From Clostridium sp031626875 (lineage in GTDB: Bacteria; Bacillota; Clostridia; Clostridiales; Clostridiaceae), in NCBI RefSeq assembly GCF_031626875.1, contig NZ_JANDMF010000011.1, forward strand, positions 49,348 to 113,347: a stretch of DNA of 64,000 nucleotides, given 5' to 3'. Positions 43,718 through 51,974 of the stretch are shown piece after piece; positions within the stretch are counted from its first letter, which is position 1, and every line of letters begins with the position of its first letter. Below the pieces are notes generated by a model that was not told where the DNA came from, made no database searches, and was given only the letters and a program-made list of their open reading frames with translations. Made by a program: the position numbers and the translations under genes.

Positions 43718-45694
43718 TTATGAATTCTTACTCTTTTTTTTCATCATAAGAGCTACACCTGCACCAATTAATGATACAGCTCCCACTCCTAAAACACCTA
43801 ACATTCCTGAATCACCTGTTTTTGCAACTTCACTATACTCTTCTTTGCTAGTATTATTTGCTGTTGCTTCACTAGTTTTTGCTGGTTCAGTTGTTGTTTT
43901 ACTAGCTGTTGTTGTTGTTTGATTAGTTGTTGTATCCTTAGCTGGAGTTGTTGTTGTATCCTTGCCTGGAGTTGTTGTTGTATCCTTACCAGGAGTTGTT
44001 GTTGTATCCTTACCAGGAGTTGTTGTTGTATCCTTACCAGGAGTTGTTGTTGTGTCCTTACCAGGAGTTGTTGTTGTATCCTTACCTGGAGTTGTTGTTG
44101 TATCCTTACCTGGAGTTGTTGTTGCATCCTTACCTGGAGTTGTTGTACAATCTTTTCCTGGAGTTGTTGTGCAGTCCTTACCTGGAGTTGTTGTACAGTC
44201 CTTGCCTGGAGTTGTTGTGCAATCCTTATCTTTTGTACAATCTTTGTTCTTTGTTTTGTCTTTATCATTTGAACATTCTTTATCTTTTGTACAATTTTTG
44301 TCTTTTGACTTATCAGTTTTTGTACCTTTTTCTACTTTTTCACATTGTCTTGATTTTATTATTTTACCCCAACAATTTGTTTCAACGTTAGTTGAAGTAT
44401 TAGTCTTAGTTGTTTCTGAAGCTTGTTTTACTGCTTCTTGAACTGCTCCACATACTATATTAAAACTATATTTTGTATTTACATCTATATCTATAGATAA
44501 TGATTGCTTATTTACTATTTTGTTTATTATAGTTGTTATTTCAGTTTCTTTAATTTTTGACTTATATTCATCAGATATTGTCTTTATATTTACAATTTTA
44601 CCCTTACTAATTTCAACTGAAATTTTTATTGTAAGTCCATCAGAACCTTTTCCAGTTACTGTATATATACCATCTTTGCATTTTTGTAAATCAGCATTGA
44701 TATCTGCTTTCACTTCAGTATTAACAGTCGTACTTGTTGTTGTACTTGTTGTTGTACTTGCTGTTACACCTTGCTTTAATGCATCTTGTATTGCTCCACA
44801 TACTATATTGAAACCATATGTTGCATTTGCATCTATATCTATAGATAATGATTGCTTATTTACTATTTTGTTTATTATATTTGTTATTTCAGTTTCTTTA
44901 ATTTTTACTTTATAATCTTCAGATACTGTTTTTATATTTACTATCTTACCTTTATTAATTTCAACTGAAATCTTTATTGCAAGTCCATCAGAACTCTTTC
45001 CAGTTCCTGTGTATATACCATCTTTGCATTTTTTCAAATCAGAGCTTATATCTACTTTTGCATCAGTATTAACAGTTACATTTGTTGTTGAAGCTTGTTT
45101 TACAGCATCTTGCACTGCTCCACATATTATATTGAAGCTATATGTTGCATTTGCTTCAATATCTATAGATAATGATTGCTTGCTTACTATCTTTTTTATT
45201 ATAGTTGTTACTTCAGTTTCTTTAATTTTTGATTTATATTCTTCAGATACTGTTTTTATGTTTATTATTTTACCTTTACTAATCTCAACTGAAACTTTTA
45301 TTTCAAGTCCGTCAGAACTCTTTCCAGTTCCTGTGTATATACCATCTTTACACTTACTAATATCTGTATTGATATTAACGTTAGTGTTTACATTGGTATT
45401 TGTGTTTACATTTGTGTTTGTGTTTACATTCGTATTACCATTTCTGTTACATTCTGACCTTTCGCCTATAAACCATTGTTTCATTTGCTCAACATTTTTC
45501 AATTGTCCATATGATATACAACTTATGCCACTCCTGTCTTTGGTCTCACTTATCTTACCATACTGTTGTGATTCTGAAACCGTTTGATTTTTTGCTACTA
45601 CTGTAGCACTTGCTGGCAATGATTGTGATGCCATAAATAAAATTACAGCACCAGTTAGTGTTTTTTGCATTAAGTTTCTTGCTAGTTTACTCAT
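43718..45694 (-). CDS. Surface protein with three FMN_bind-like domains, TTPGKD repeats and wall-anchor-like tail
   Basis: 658 residues. Signal peptide 1-30, an NVNTNT spacer, then three domains of about 95 residues starting KCKDGIYTGTGKSSDG and ending ANATYSFNIICGAVQDAVKQ, the pattern of FMN_bind domains. The flavin-attachment block (usually SGATxTS) is altered: ANATYSF, ANATYGF and VNTKYSF. A cysteine-rich stretch follows, then about a dozen 8-residue CTTTPGKD/TTTTPGKD units. The tail is VAKTGDSG, a hydrophobic helix and MKKKSKNS: a sortase-type anchor whose motif departs from LPxTG. AAGGGGG precedes the ATG; expression is from promoter P2. Confidence 0.8.
   Translation of the reverse strand: MSKLARNLMQKTLTGAVILFMASQSLPASATVVAKNQTVSESQQYGKISETKDRSGISCISYGQLKNVEQMKQWFIGERSECNRNGNTNVNTNTNVNTNTNVNTNVNINTDISKCKDGIYTGTGKSSDGLEIKVSVEISKGKIINIKTVSEEYKSKIKETEVTTIIKKIVSKQSLSIDIEANATYSFNIICGAVQDAVKQASTTNVTVNTDAKVDISSDLKKCKDGIYTGTGKSSDGLAIKISVEINKGKIVNIKTVSEDYKVKIKETEITNIINKIVNKQSLSIDIDANATYGFNIVCGAIQDALKQGVTASTTTSTTTSTTVNTEVKADINADLQKCKDGIYTVTGKGSDGLTIKISVEISKGKIVNIKTISDEYKSKIKETEITTIINKIVNKQSLSIDIDVNTKYSFNIVCGAVQEAVKQASETTKTNTSTNVETNCWGKIIKSRQCEKVEKGTKTDKSKDKNCTKDKECSNDKDKTKNKDCTKDKDCTTTPGKDCTTTPGKDCTTTPGKDCTTTPGKDATTTPGKDTTTTPGKDTTTTPGKDTTTTPGKDTTTTPGKDTTTTPGKDTTTTPGKDTTTTPAKDTTTNQTTTTASKTTTEPAKTSEATANNTSKEEYSEVAKTGDSGMLGVLGVGAVSLIGAGVALMMKKKSKNS
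43930..44222 (-). repeat. 24-bp tandem repeats coding the PGKD linker
   Basis: About a dozen in-frame 24-bp units (plus strand GGAGTTGTTGTTGTATCCTT and variants). They encode Thr-Thr-Pro-Gly-Lys-Asp blocks of a wall-spanning stalk. Confidence 0.9.
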
Positions 45695-45764
45695 GCTTAT
45701 CCCCCTTGCAATAATATGCTATTAAATAACTAGAATTTTTTTCTTTTCTAGCCTTTCATAAACT

Positions 45765-45831
45765 ATTTTACCTTTGACGATAAACAGTGTAAATAGGACC
45801 TTTTTCAGTAATTTTGTAGGACCTTAGTCCT
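45765..45831 (-). promoter_or_regulatory. Promoter P2 with shared activator-like element (FMN_bind-like surface protein)
   Basis: Minus strand: AGGACTAAGGTCCT (45818-45831), 24 bp to -35 TTTACA (45788-45793), 17-bp spacer, -10 TAAAAT (45765-45770). A GTCC half-site abuts the -35 box. The predicted 5' leader is about 64 nt. Confidence 0.75.
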
Positions 45832-45875
45832 CTTTTTGCTTTTTTATAAACATAAAGTTAATTATTTTAAATTTT

Positions 45876-45900
45876 ACATTAAAAAGCGCCTTTTTCGCTT
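45876..45900 (-). terminator. Terminator overlapping the stop codon of the EsaE-like gene
   Basis: AAGCG-AAAAAGG-CGCTT hairpin followed by TTTAATG on the minus strand; the TAA stop lies in its tail. Confidence 0.6.
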
Positions 45901-46346
45901 TCTCTTTCAACAACTCCTATTTTAATAAAAACATATTGCATAGAACTGTCTCCTGAAACTATATGAAATATTGGAGTTATTTGAAACAAGTTATTTTCAT
46001 TAATGTAAGTTAAAAGATTATAATAAGCTAATTCAGTATTCTCTTCTATATCTTCATATATACAAGTGGATATCATATTTTCGATACTGTAATAACTGTG
46101 AAATTCTAAATCATAAAGATCATAGATATGGTCTTCATATATAGGCATGAAAAATTCACCTTCTACGTTTTCTGACATAGGTAAACTGTTTATAGAATAA
46201 TAAAAAGGACCTTTAGCTTTTAGATTTTTATCGCTAATACTCATTAAAAAATTATTAATTTCTTCTTCCATATTCTTATAATGAAAATTCACTTTTTTAG
46301 ATACTACATTACTAAACCTAAGGTTATCTTCTGAATTTATATACAT
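45879..46346 (-). CDS. EsaE/DUF5085-like small protein, copy 2
   Basis: 155 residues, soluble, no signal peptide. The core pattern KAKGPFYYSINSLPMSENVEGEFFMPIY matches the sister protein encoded 3 bp upstream (YATGPIFYKIENYDEEKQEGDYSIYIPV). The layout recalls a GyrI-like alpha/beta fold and the DUF5085 family, which to my recollection includes the type VII chaperone EsaE/EssE; that link is uncertain. The two genes overlap almost end to end and probably form a heterodimer. GAGGAG precedes the ATG. A terminator hairpin overlaps the stop codon. Confidence 0.6.
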   Translation of the reverse strand: MYINSEDNLRFSNVVSKKVNFHYKNMEEEINNFLMSISDKNLKAKGPFYYSINSLPMSENVEGEFFMPIYEDHIYDLYDLEFHSYYSIENMISTCIYEDIEENTELAYYNLLTYINENNLFQITPIFHIVSGDSSMQYVFIKIGVVERESEKGAF

Positions 46347-46348
46347 TT

Positions 46349-46798
46349 TTAATTCTCCTCTTTAATAGGTGCAAAAATATCTATTATCCCTGACCCATAT
46401 ACCTCTAAATAAATGTTATAAAATGGCTCTGTAATTTGAAAATTTTGTGACTTAGCACAAGCTCTGATAATATCATATGAATCCTCTAAATTTTCTTCAA
46501 GATCTATATGTCTTAAAGCAAGTCCATCTTCTATTAAAAAATGATTATAAAAAGTATATTTACTATTATCTTTTATCTTCAATCTATTATTTACTGGTAT
46601 GTAAATACTGTAATCTCCCTCTTGCTTTTCTTCATCATAATTTTCTATCTTATAAAATATAGGGCCTGTTGCATACAATCCATTTCTAATTACTGCATTT
46701 CTTAATTCTTGTGCATCCTTGTACCAATTATGAACATCACTTCTTGTTTTAGCACACAAAACATTATTAAACTTTAATGATGAACGTCTTATTTCCAT
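46349..46798 (-). CDS. EsaE/DUF5085-like small protein, copy 1
   Basis: 149 residues, soluble, no signal peptide or membrane helix. It shares the GPxFYxI...GDYSIYIPV core, and the downstream segment LRHIDLEENLEDSYDIIRACAKSQNFQITEPFYNIYLEV, with its neighbour at 45879. A strong GGGGGGGAGA site precedes the ATG. It is separated by 128 bp from the 303-residue gene. It could be an adaptor for type VII substrates or a ligand-binding protein; no catalytic motif is visible. Confidence 0.6.
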   Translation of the reverse strand: MEIRRSSLKFNNVLCAKTRSDVHNWYKDAQELRNAVIRNGLYATGPIFYKIENYDEEKQEGDYSIYIPVNNRLKIKDNSKYTFYNHFLIEDGLALRHIDLEENLEDSYDIIRACAKSQNFQITEPFYNIYLEVYGSGIIDIFAPIKEEN

Positions 46799-46926
46799 GG
46801 AAGTCTCCCCCCCTTATTTCTTTCCATTTTTTCAAACCTCTAATTTATCTTATCTTCTCTAAAGGCTATTCTATTTAAATAGTTAAGAATATAAATTTAT
46901 TTAAATAGAATAACTTTCAGCACCTC

Positions 46927-47838
46927 TTACCAAAACACTCTATTTATTGTAATTCCTATACTATTAAAAATATTTTTACTATCTCTAACCTGAAAATTAT
47001 TTTCTTTATATTTAAAAGTTTTATTTTTCTCATTTAATTTATCTTCATGTGATAACATCGTAAGTCCAGCTTTTATTGTAGTGCCCACAATAGTTCCAAC
47101 TGGCAATAAAACAAGTGAATTTACATCTTTTTTAGGTATCTCACTATCAGTTATCCCTGAATCTATAACAAACTCTTTTATGTTATCCATATCAAATTTC
47201 TTTTTAGCTTTTAAACTTTCTAATCGTGTAACAAAAGAAAGTGATGTACTTATCATCCCATTCTTTTTTCCTATATTTACCTTCTCAAATGCATTAGTCC
47301 ATTCATTTGGTTTAAACTCATTCCACACCTTTAAATTTCCTTTAAATCCATCATCTTTATATGTTATTGTTTTTAAATTATTACATTCCCTACTAATAAA
47401 ATTAGAAAAGTCATCAAAATAATGTTTTTCTGAAGTGGTACTATCTTCTTGTGATAAAATAAATAATTTCGCCTTTTTCTTAGGTTCAAACCTATTTACT
47501 TTAACTACCATTCTTCTATCCACTGCTTTTAAAGTATAATAAAATGAATTTGGATCATTAATTTTCAAAAAAGCTCTAAAATTAGATTTCACATCAAAGT
47601 TTGTGGAATTTTCTACACTAATTTTACGGTTCTTTAAATTAATATTAATTTCATCAAGCATCATCTTGTTAATGTTTCTAACTTTAAATTCAATATTTCC
47701 ATACTTTTCAGAATACTTTTCAAAGAATCTTAAAATATTTTTAAGTAAGCTTTCAAAATTTAAAAAATGAGCTTGCCTTCTTATTGATTTACTTTCATAA
47801 ATTGTCCCTTGAATTTCTTTAACGTTTATTTTAACCAC
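46927..47838 (-). CDS. Unrecognised 303-residue protein
   Basis: Not recognised. GTG 47838 is chosen because TTGGTGA lies 8 bases upstream; a longer frame from 47904 would start with an unsupported TTG. The N-terminal 60 residues look helical (FLNFESLLKNILRFFEKYSEKYG), followed by a basic alpha/beta middle and a short hydrophobic segment (VLLPVGTIVGTTIKAGLTML, about 245-265). No signal peptide is visible. It precedes the two EsaE-like genes and may be a partner or substrate of the same system; the context is the only clue. Confidence 0.6.
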   Translation of the reverse strand: MVKINVKEIQGTIYESKSIRRQAHFLNFESLLKNILRFFEKYSEKYGNIEFKVRNINKMMLDEININLKNRKISVENSTNFDVKSNFRAFLKINDPNSFYYTLKAVDRRMVVKVNRFEPKKKAKLFILSQEDSTTSEKHYFDDFSNFISRECNNLKTITYKDDGFKGNLKVWNEFKPNEWTNAFEKVNIGKKNGMISTSLSFVTRLESLKAKKKFDMDNIKEFVIDSGITDSEIPKKDVNSLVLLPVGTIVGTTIKAGLTMLSHEDKLNEKNKTFKYKENNFQVRDSKNIFNSIGITINRVFW

Positions 47839-48489
47839 AACAGATTTCACCAACTTTCTATAACATACTTTTATTAAAAATTTTAATACTTGCAACTTCT
47901 CCAAGCATACTTTAATACCTAATATATTCCTTTATAAAATTAACTAACGCAAATCTTAATTAATTTTATAACCTTAACTTCAAGCATATATTCATCTTAA
48001 AGTATTCTCCCCCCAGATACTGCATTAATGAAATCAATTTCCTTAATTCATTATAAAATATCCTTGAAGATTCTTGTGTTGCAAGTACTAATCACTCTTG
48101 AAACTTTTTTCTCTTTCCTAATTGCACCTACAGACAAGCCATAATCCGGATTAACTTGTATTTAATTGTACAAATTTACTAATAATTATGAATGTTAAAA
48201 GAATTGTACTTCTCAGAGCTCCCCCTATAGAGCCTTCAGAAATTTATATAATACTTACCCCTAAGTCTTATCAGTATGAAAAATATCCTGTTCTTTCTTT
48301 AAACATTTTCCAGAATTATATTTGCCTTCTTTATGGCTTTAAAAGGTCTGTAATAAATAAACATTAAGAATCTAAAATTTCAATTTAGGTATAACTAAAG
48401 TCAAACAAATATACCTTTTATTTAACTTAATTAGATAGGTTAAATACCAAACTTGTACTATTTTATATTTAAACCAATTATACAATTTC
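47839..48489 (-). other. Decayed transcribed region downstream of promoter P3
   Basis: About 650 bp between P3 and the first supportable gene. Leftward, two purine-rich Shine-Dalgarno-like tracts (AGGGGGAG near 48222 and GGGGGGAG near 48014) are not followed by usable frames; the second leads only to a 9-codon ORF. A broken frame encodes ATQESSRIFYNELRKLISLM. This looks like one or two dead genes, or a long untranslated leader. Confidence 0.45.
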
Positions 48490-48556
48490 ATTTTACATTA
48501 GCTGAAAAGTGGTGTAAATAGGACTATTTTACGTAATTTCATAGGACTATAGTCCT
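48490..48556 (-). promoter_or_regulatory. Promoter P3 with shared activator-like element
   Basis: Minus strand: AGGACTATAGTCCT (48543-48556), 24 bp to -35 TTTACA (48513-48518), 17-bp spacer, -10 TAAAAT (48490-48495). A GTCC half-site abuts the -35 box. It is the third and most symmetric copy; it drives the decayed leader and probably the 303-residue and EsaE-like genes. Confidence 0.7.
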
Positions 48557-48784
48557 TTTTAAGTTAAAAAATAACCATATACATTTGTATACTAGTTCCT
48601 TTATTTTCCCTATAAAATGGTGATAATACTTTACCCATTTCACACTCTCCAAACCCTTGAAATGACTAAGTTTGAAAGGTTAAATTTTCTATACATTTTT
48701 ATGCATAAAAAAGGAACTGTTCACTAATTAACTAGCACAACAATTCCTTAAATAAAATTATATATATCCTCTATAACTTTTTAC

Positions 48785-48808
48785 TAAAAAGCTCCAATTT
48801 TTTGAGCT
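48785..48808 (-). terminator. Terminator after the anchored cohesin gene
   Basis: Minus strand AGCTC-AAAAAATTG-GAGCT followed by TTTTAG. A second, longer inverted repeat (48804-48815 with 48833-48844) overlaps it. Confidence 0.6.
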
Positions 48809-48850
48809 ATCTATAATGAATAAAACTCCATTTATAGATAGCTCTCTTTA

Positions 48851-49825
48851 CTACTTATTTATCAAATTATTAAAATTGTTTTTTCTCTTTTTATAAATAA
48901 ATGCTATGCAAACTCCTATAGCTATTATACCTAAAACTAAACTTATATATATATAAGTTTTACTACTACTTTTTTTCTCAACATCACTTAAATTTTTTGA
49001 ATCATTACTACTCTTATTTTCTGGAGAATTTTCACCAAAACTCTTCTCTAAACTATCAGTTCCTTGAGCTATTTCCTCCTTATTTTCTGAATCATTACTA
49101 CTATCCGATGTTTTATCGCCACTATTATCTGATATTTTATTACCACTATTTTCTCCAGTATTATTACTACTAGCACTTACATCATCAGATTTATTGCCAT
49201 TTTCCCCATTAGATTCACCTGAAGTTATTGATTGATTCTTATTTTCTGGATTATTAAGGTCTTTTGTTTGTTCACTTATTTCATTGCTTACTTCTTTTCC
49301 ATTAGAAAACTTCACACCATCCATATTTACCATTACTTTATTTGACTTTCCCACAATTTCATATGCAACATCCTGCTCTTTTATAGAAAGATTTCCATCC
49401 TTTTTAGCTTTTCCTTTAATTGTAAGAAACCTAGTTGTCCCATTAATTCCAGAGGACTCTCCCAAAATAGCAAATCCATATCTAGCTAAATTCCCATCCT
49501 TAGCTGTTTCATTATAAGCTATATATATATTATTATTTTCTTTGATTTTGGGATTAATTTCTATAGAATTAACCTCTAATAAAGTATTATCATATGTATA
49601 ATCAACGGACCCTCCAAAAAAGTTAGGTAAATTGTTTAGGTCAACATTGATTTCAACAGCTGAACCTGCTTTAACTTCCCCACCAGTGCCCCCATTAATA
49701 CTAAATTTTATTTCTCTATTATCAGCTGCTAATACAACTTTGTTATAAGGTAATATTAAAAATAGGATTATAGTTAAGATTATAGTAAAAATACCAAATC
49801 CAAATGTACATTTAGTTTTTTTCAT
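48851..49825 (-). CDS. Membrane-anchored cohesin-domain protein
   Basis: 324 residues. Signal peptide (about 1-34), then a cohesin domain (about 38-180; GEVKAGSAVEINVDLNNLPNFFGGSVDYTYD, LLEVNSIEI), a 110-residue Ser/Asn/Glu-rich linker, a membrane helix (about 292-312) and a basic tail YKKRKNN. Cohesins bind dockerins by high-affinity calcium-dependent contacts. This would hold the dockerin enzymes encoded directly upstream at the cell surface. ATG 49825 has GGTGGG 7 bases upstream; the longer frame from 49915 has no site. Confidence 0.87.
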   Translation of the reverse strand: MKKTKCTFGFGIFTIILTIILFLILPYNKVVLAADNREIKFSINGGTGGEVKAGSAVEINVDLNNLPNFFGGSVDYTYDNTLLEVNSIEINPKIKENNNIYIAYNETAKDGNLARYGFAILGESSGINGTTRFLTIKGKAKKDGNLSIKEQDVAYEIVGKSNKVMVNMDGVKFSNGKEVSNEISEQTKDLNNPENKNQSITSGESNGENGNKSDDVSASSNNTGENSGNKISDNSGDKTSDSSNDSENKEEIAQGTDSLEKSFGENSPENKSSNDSKNLSDVEKKSSSKTYIYISLVLGIIAIGVCIAFIYKKRKNNFNNLINK

Positions 49826-49926
49826 ATTGCTTCCCACCTTATTTTTATGAATGTACAATTTCAAATATATAGTTCTATTATACAAGAAACATATATAAGA
49901 AGCATTAGTAAACACCTGCCACTATT

Positions 49927-51858
49927 CTAAAGTTTCGTTGCTATTTTAACTAAATCATAGATATCAATTATTCCATCTCCATTAAAATCATATCTAATAT
50001 TCCAATTATCTTGTCCACTCTTTGAATTATATGATTCTCCAATTAAAGCTAAATCAACTACATCTACCTTTCCATCGAAATTAATGTCCTGGTCATTAAA
50101 TCCATTTTTACCTTTATTGATAAATTCTATATTTTCTGTACTAACATATCCTTTAACATTCCAATCATATACTCCTTCAAAATCTCCTAAAGAATTTGGA
50201 GTAGTCCTTTCTGGATTAATTTCAAAACTGTTTGTCCCACTTACGCTTGCTGTTCTAGCTGCTGAAATTGCAGCTACTGCACCAACAAAACTTCCATTTC
50301 CAGGATTAACTGATGTTTGTATATTATACAAAAGTGTACCAGCAGAATTTTTTACAGCATTTGCTCCAGTATATCTAATTAGTTGATAATAATTATAATC
50401 TTTCATATTAGATATATTTCCACCAGATAAATATTTTTCTGCTTCCATTGCAAAGGAAATAGCCTTTTCAGACCAAAATGGGTCAGATGCATATTTTACA
50501 TTTACGCCAAGATTCTTATTTCCTAGAAAGCCTCCATAATTTCTCCAGTCCTTTGTATCTGAATATCCTCTTGAAATATAATTTTTAGCAAACTCCATAA
50601 CACTAGCAGTTGGACTACTATAATAACTAGTATTTTTATCTGTATTATTATCAGTTGCATTTAAACCAAACAGATTATTTCTATTCATTGCATAATTTGA
50701 AGTTCCTCTAGCTGATTCATTCATAGCCACTGATAATGCTAAAAGTGCATTAACTCCATAAGTTGATTCCGCATCTTTAAATGCTTGTCCAAGTCCTCTA
50801 AGTTTGCTGCTTTCTGATGTTACACTTTGGATATATGAATTTAATTCTGTTGCAGTATAATTGGTCTTTGTTCTAAAAGGTAAATAGTTATAATAATTGT
50901 AATATGGATTATTAGAATTTACTGCATTATTATGATTTCTATTCTGTAAATCAGTTGTCAATGTAATAAGCCCATTTTTTATACCTTGTGAACCATCATA
51001 AAAATAGATTCCATCATAACTATAATACCTTTGTCCTTCTTTTAAATAATTAGGTGCTACCCCTATAGTTAGAATATTTCCTTTTCCTGGAGTTGACATA
51101 CTTACTGATATATAATGTCTTAATAATCCATTTGATACTGTATAATAGCAAGGATTAGTCACTTGATTTATGGGTTGTATTAAAAGATCTCTATTAGAAT
51201 ATTTTTGATTAGTAACATTTCTATTTATGTTTTTATTCATCCATCCCTCATAACCTGAAACTAAAACCTTAGCTTCATTTTCTCTATTTTCAATAAGAGG
51301 AACTTCACTTATGTATCCATCATGAATATATGTATATGCATTGCTAAAATTTGAATCAGAATATACATACGAAAGAACATCTCTTCCTGAAGTAATATGG
51401 TCACTATATAATTTCCACACCCTTCCTATAGATTCTGTAGCATAAATAACTTCTCCATTAGAATCTATAACTGTTGGAATTATTGAGCCTGAAGAATAAC
51501 TTGCAGTTAAACTTTTCTCTTCATTTTTAGCTATATTAACGGCAGAATCATAAGTATCTGCCTTTCCTACATAAGAATAACTTCCATCACTATATGCCAA
51601 AGTAACTTCATAATTAGCATCTGTCTTTGGTACTATTACTTCATAACTTGAATTTTCTTTTTCATTTTCTTCCAATTGTGTTCTTTCTTCATTTGTCAGA
51701 ACCCTTTCTCCATCACAAGATAAAACTCCCCTAGACATAGTTTCAATTACTCTTTTTTCATATTTTTGTCCTGATTTTATATCTACCGCTTTCACTAAAC
51801 TTTGCGGCAAACATATAACACCAAGCAACAAAAAGGCTGATATTTTTCTTCCCCTCAT
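49927..51858 (-). CDS. Secreted glucosaminidase with C-terminal type I dockerin (copy A)
   Basis: 643 residues. Signal peptide (about 1-25), a 300-residue N-terminal region with SH3-like repeats (YEVTLAYSDGSYSYVG), a glucosaminidase/GH73-like domain (about 355-500; LRGLGQAFKDAESTYGVNALLALSVAMNE with a catalytic-type Glu), and a dockerin (about 585-643) with two calcium loops (DINFDGKVDVVD and DFNGDGIIDIYD). It should cleave peptidoglycan glycan strands while bound to a cohesin. ATG 51858 has GGTGGG upstream. It is a close paralogue of the next gene. Confidence 0.9.
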   Translation of the reverse strand: MRGRKISAFLLLGVICLPQSLVKAVDIKSGQKYEKRVIETMSRGVLSCDGERVLTNEERTQLEENEKENSSYEVIVPKTDANYEVTLAYSDGSYSYVGKADTYDSAVNIAKNEEKSLTASYSSGSIIPTVIDSNGEVIYATESIGRVWKLYSDHITSGRDVLSYVYSDSNFSNAYTYIHDGYISEVPLIENRENEAKVLVSGYEGWMNKNINRNVTNQKYSNRDLLIQPINQVTNPCYYTVSNGLLRHYISVSMSTPGKGNILTIGVAPNYLKEGQRYYSYDGIYFYDGSQGIKNGLITLTTDLQNRNHNNAVNSNNPYYNYYNYLPFRTKTNYTATELNSYIQSVTSESSKLRGLGQAFKDAESTYGVNALLALSVAMNESARGTSNYAMNRNNLFGLNATDNNTDKNTSYYSSPTASVMEFAKNYISRGYSDTKDWRNYGGFLGNKNLGVNVKYASDPFWSEKAISFAMEAEKYLSGGNISNMKDYNYYQLIRYTGANAVKNSAGTLLYNIQTSVNPGNGSFVGAVAAISAARTASVSGTNSFEINPERTTPNSLGDFEGVYDWNVKGYVSTENIEFINKGKNGFNDQDINFDGKVDVVDLALIGESYNSKSGQDNWNIRYDFNGDGIIDIYDLVKIATKL

Positions 51859-51974
51859 CTTTTTCCCACCTTTTCTCGTAATAACCATAGTTTACTATAC
51901 TCGGCTTCTTTTTACAATTGCTTGCAGGAAAAAGCTTATTCTGTTATGTATATTAATATTTCAACAAAATAATA

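Noticed and set aside
43900..45590. Several plus-strand frames opposite the surface protein, full of Val-Val-Ser-Leu-Pro-Gly or Cys-Cys-Ile-Leu repeats
   Set aside because: They are mirror images of the in-frame 24-bp repeat and of the three domain repeats on the minus strand. None has a ribosome site.
48190..48366. 59-residue plus-strand frame starting MNVKRIVLL
   Set aside because: It has no Shine-Dalgarno sequence, lies in the decayed region and resembles no family.
43188..48556. The three-copy element as a riboswitch or IS end
   Set aside because: It lies upstream of the -35 boxes and so would not be transcribed from these promoters. It has no conserved aptamer core and no target-site duplications. 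Its fixed geometry fits a protein-binding site.
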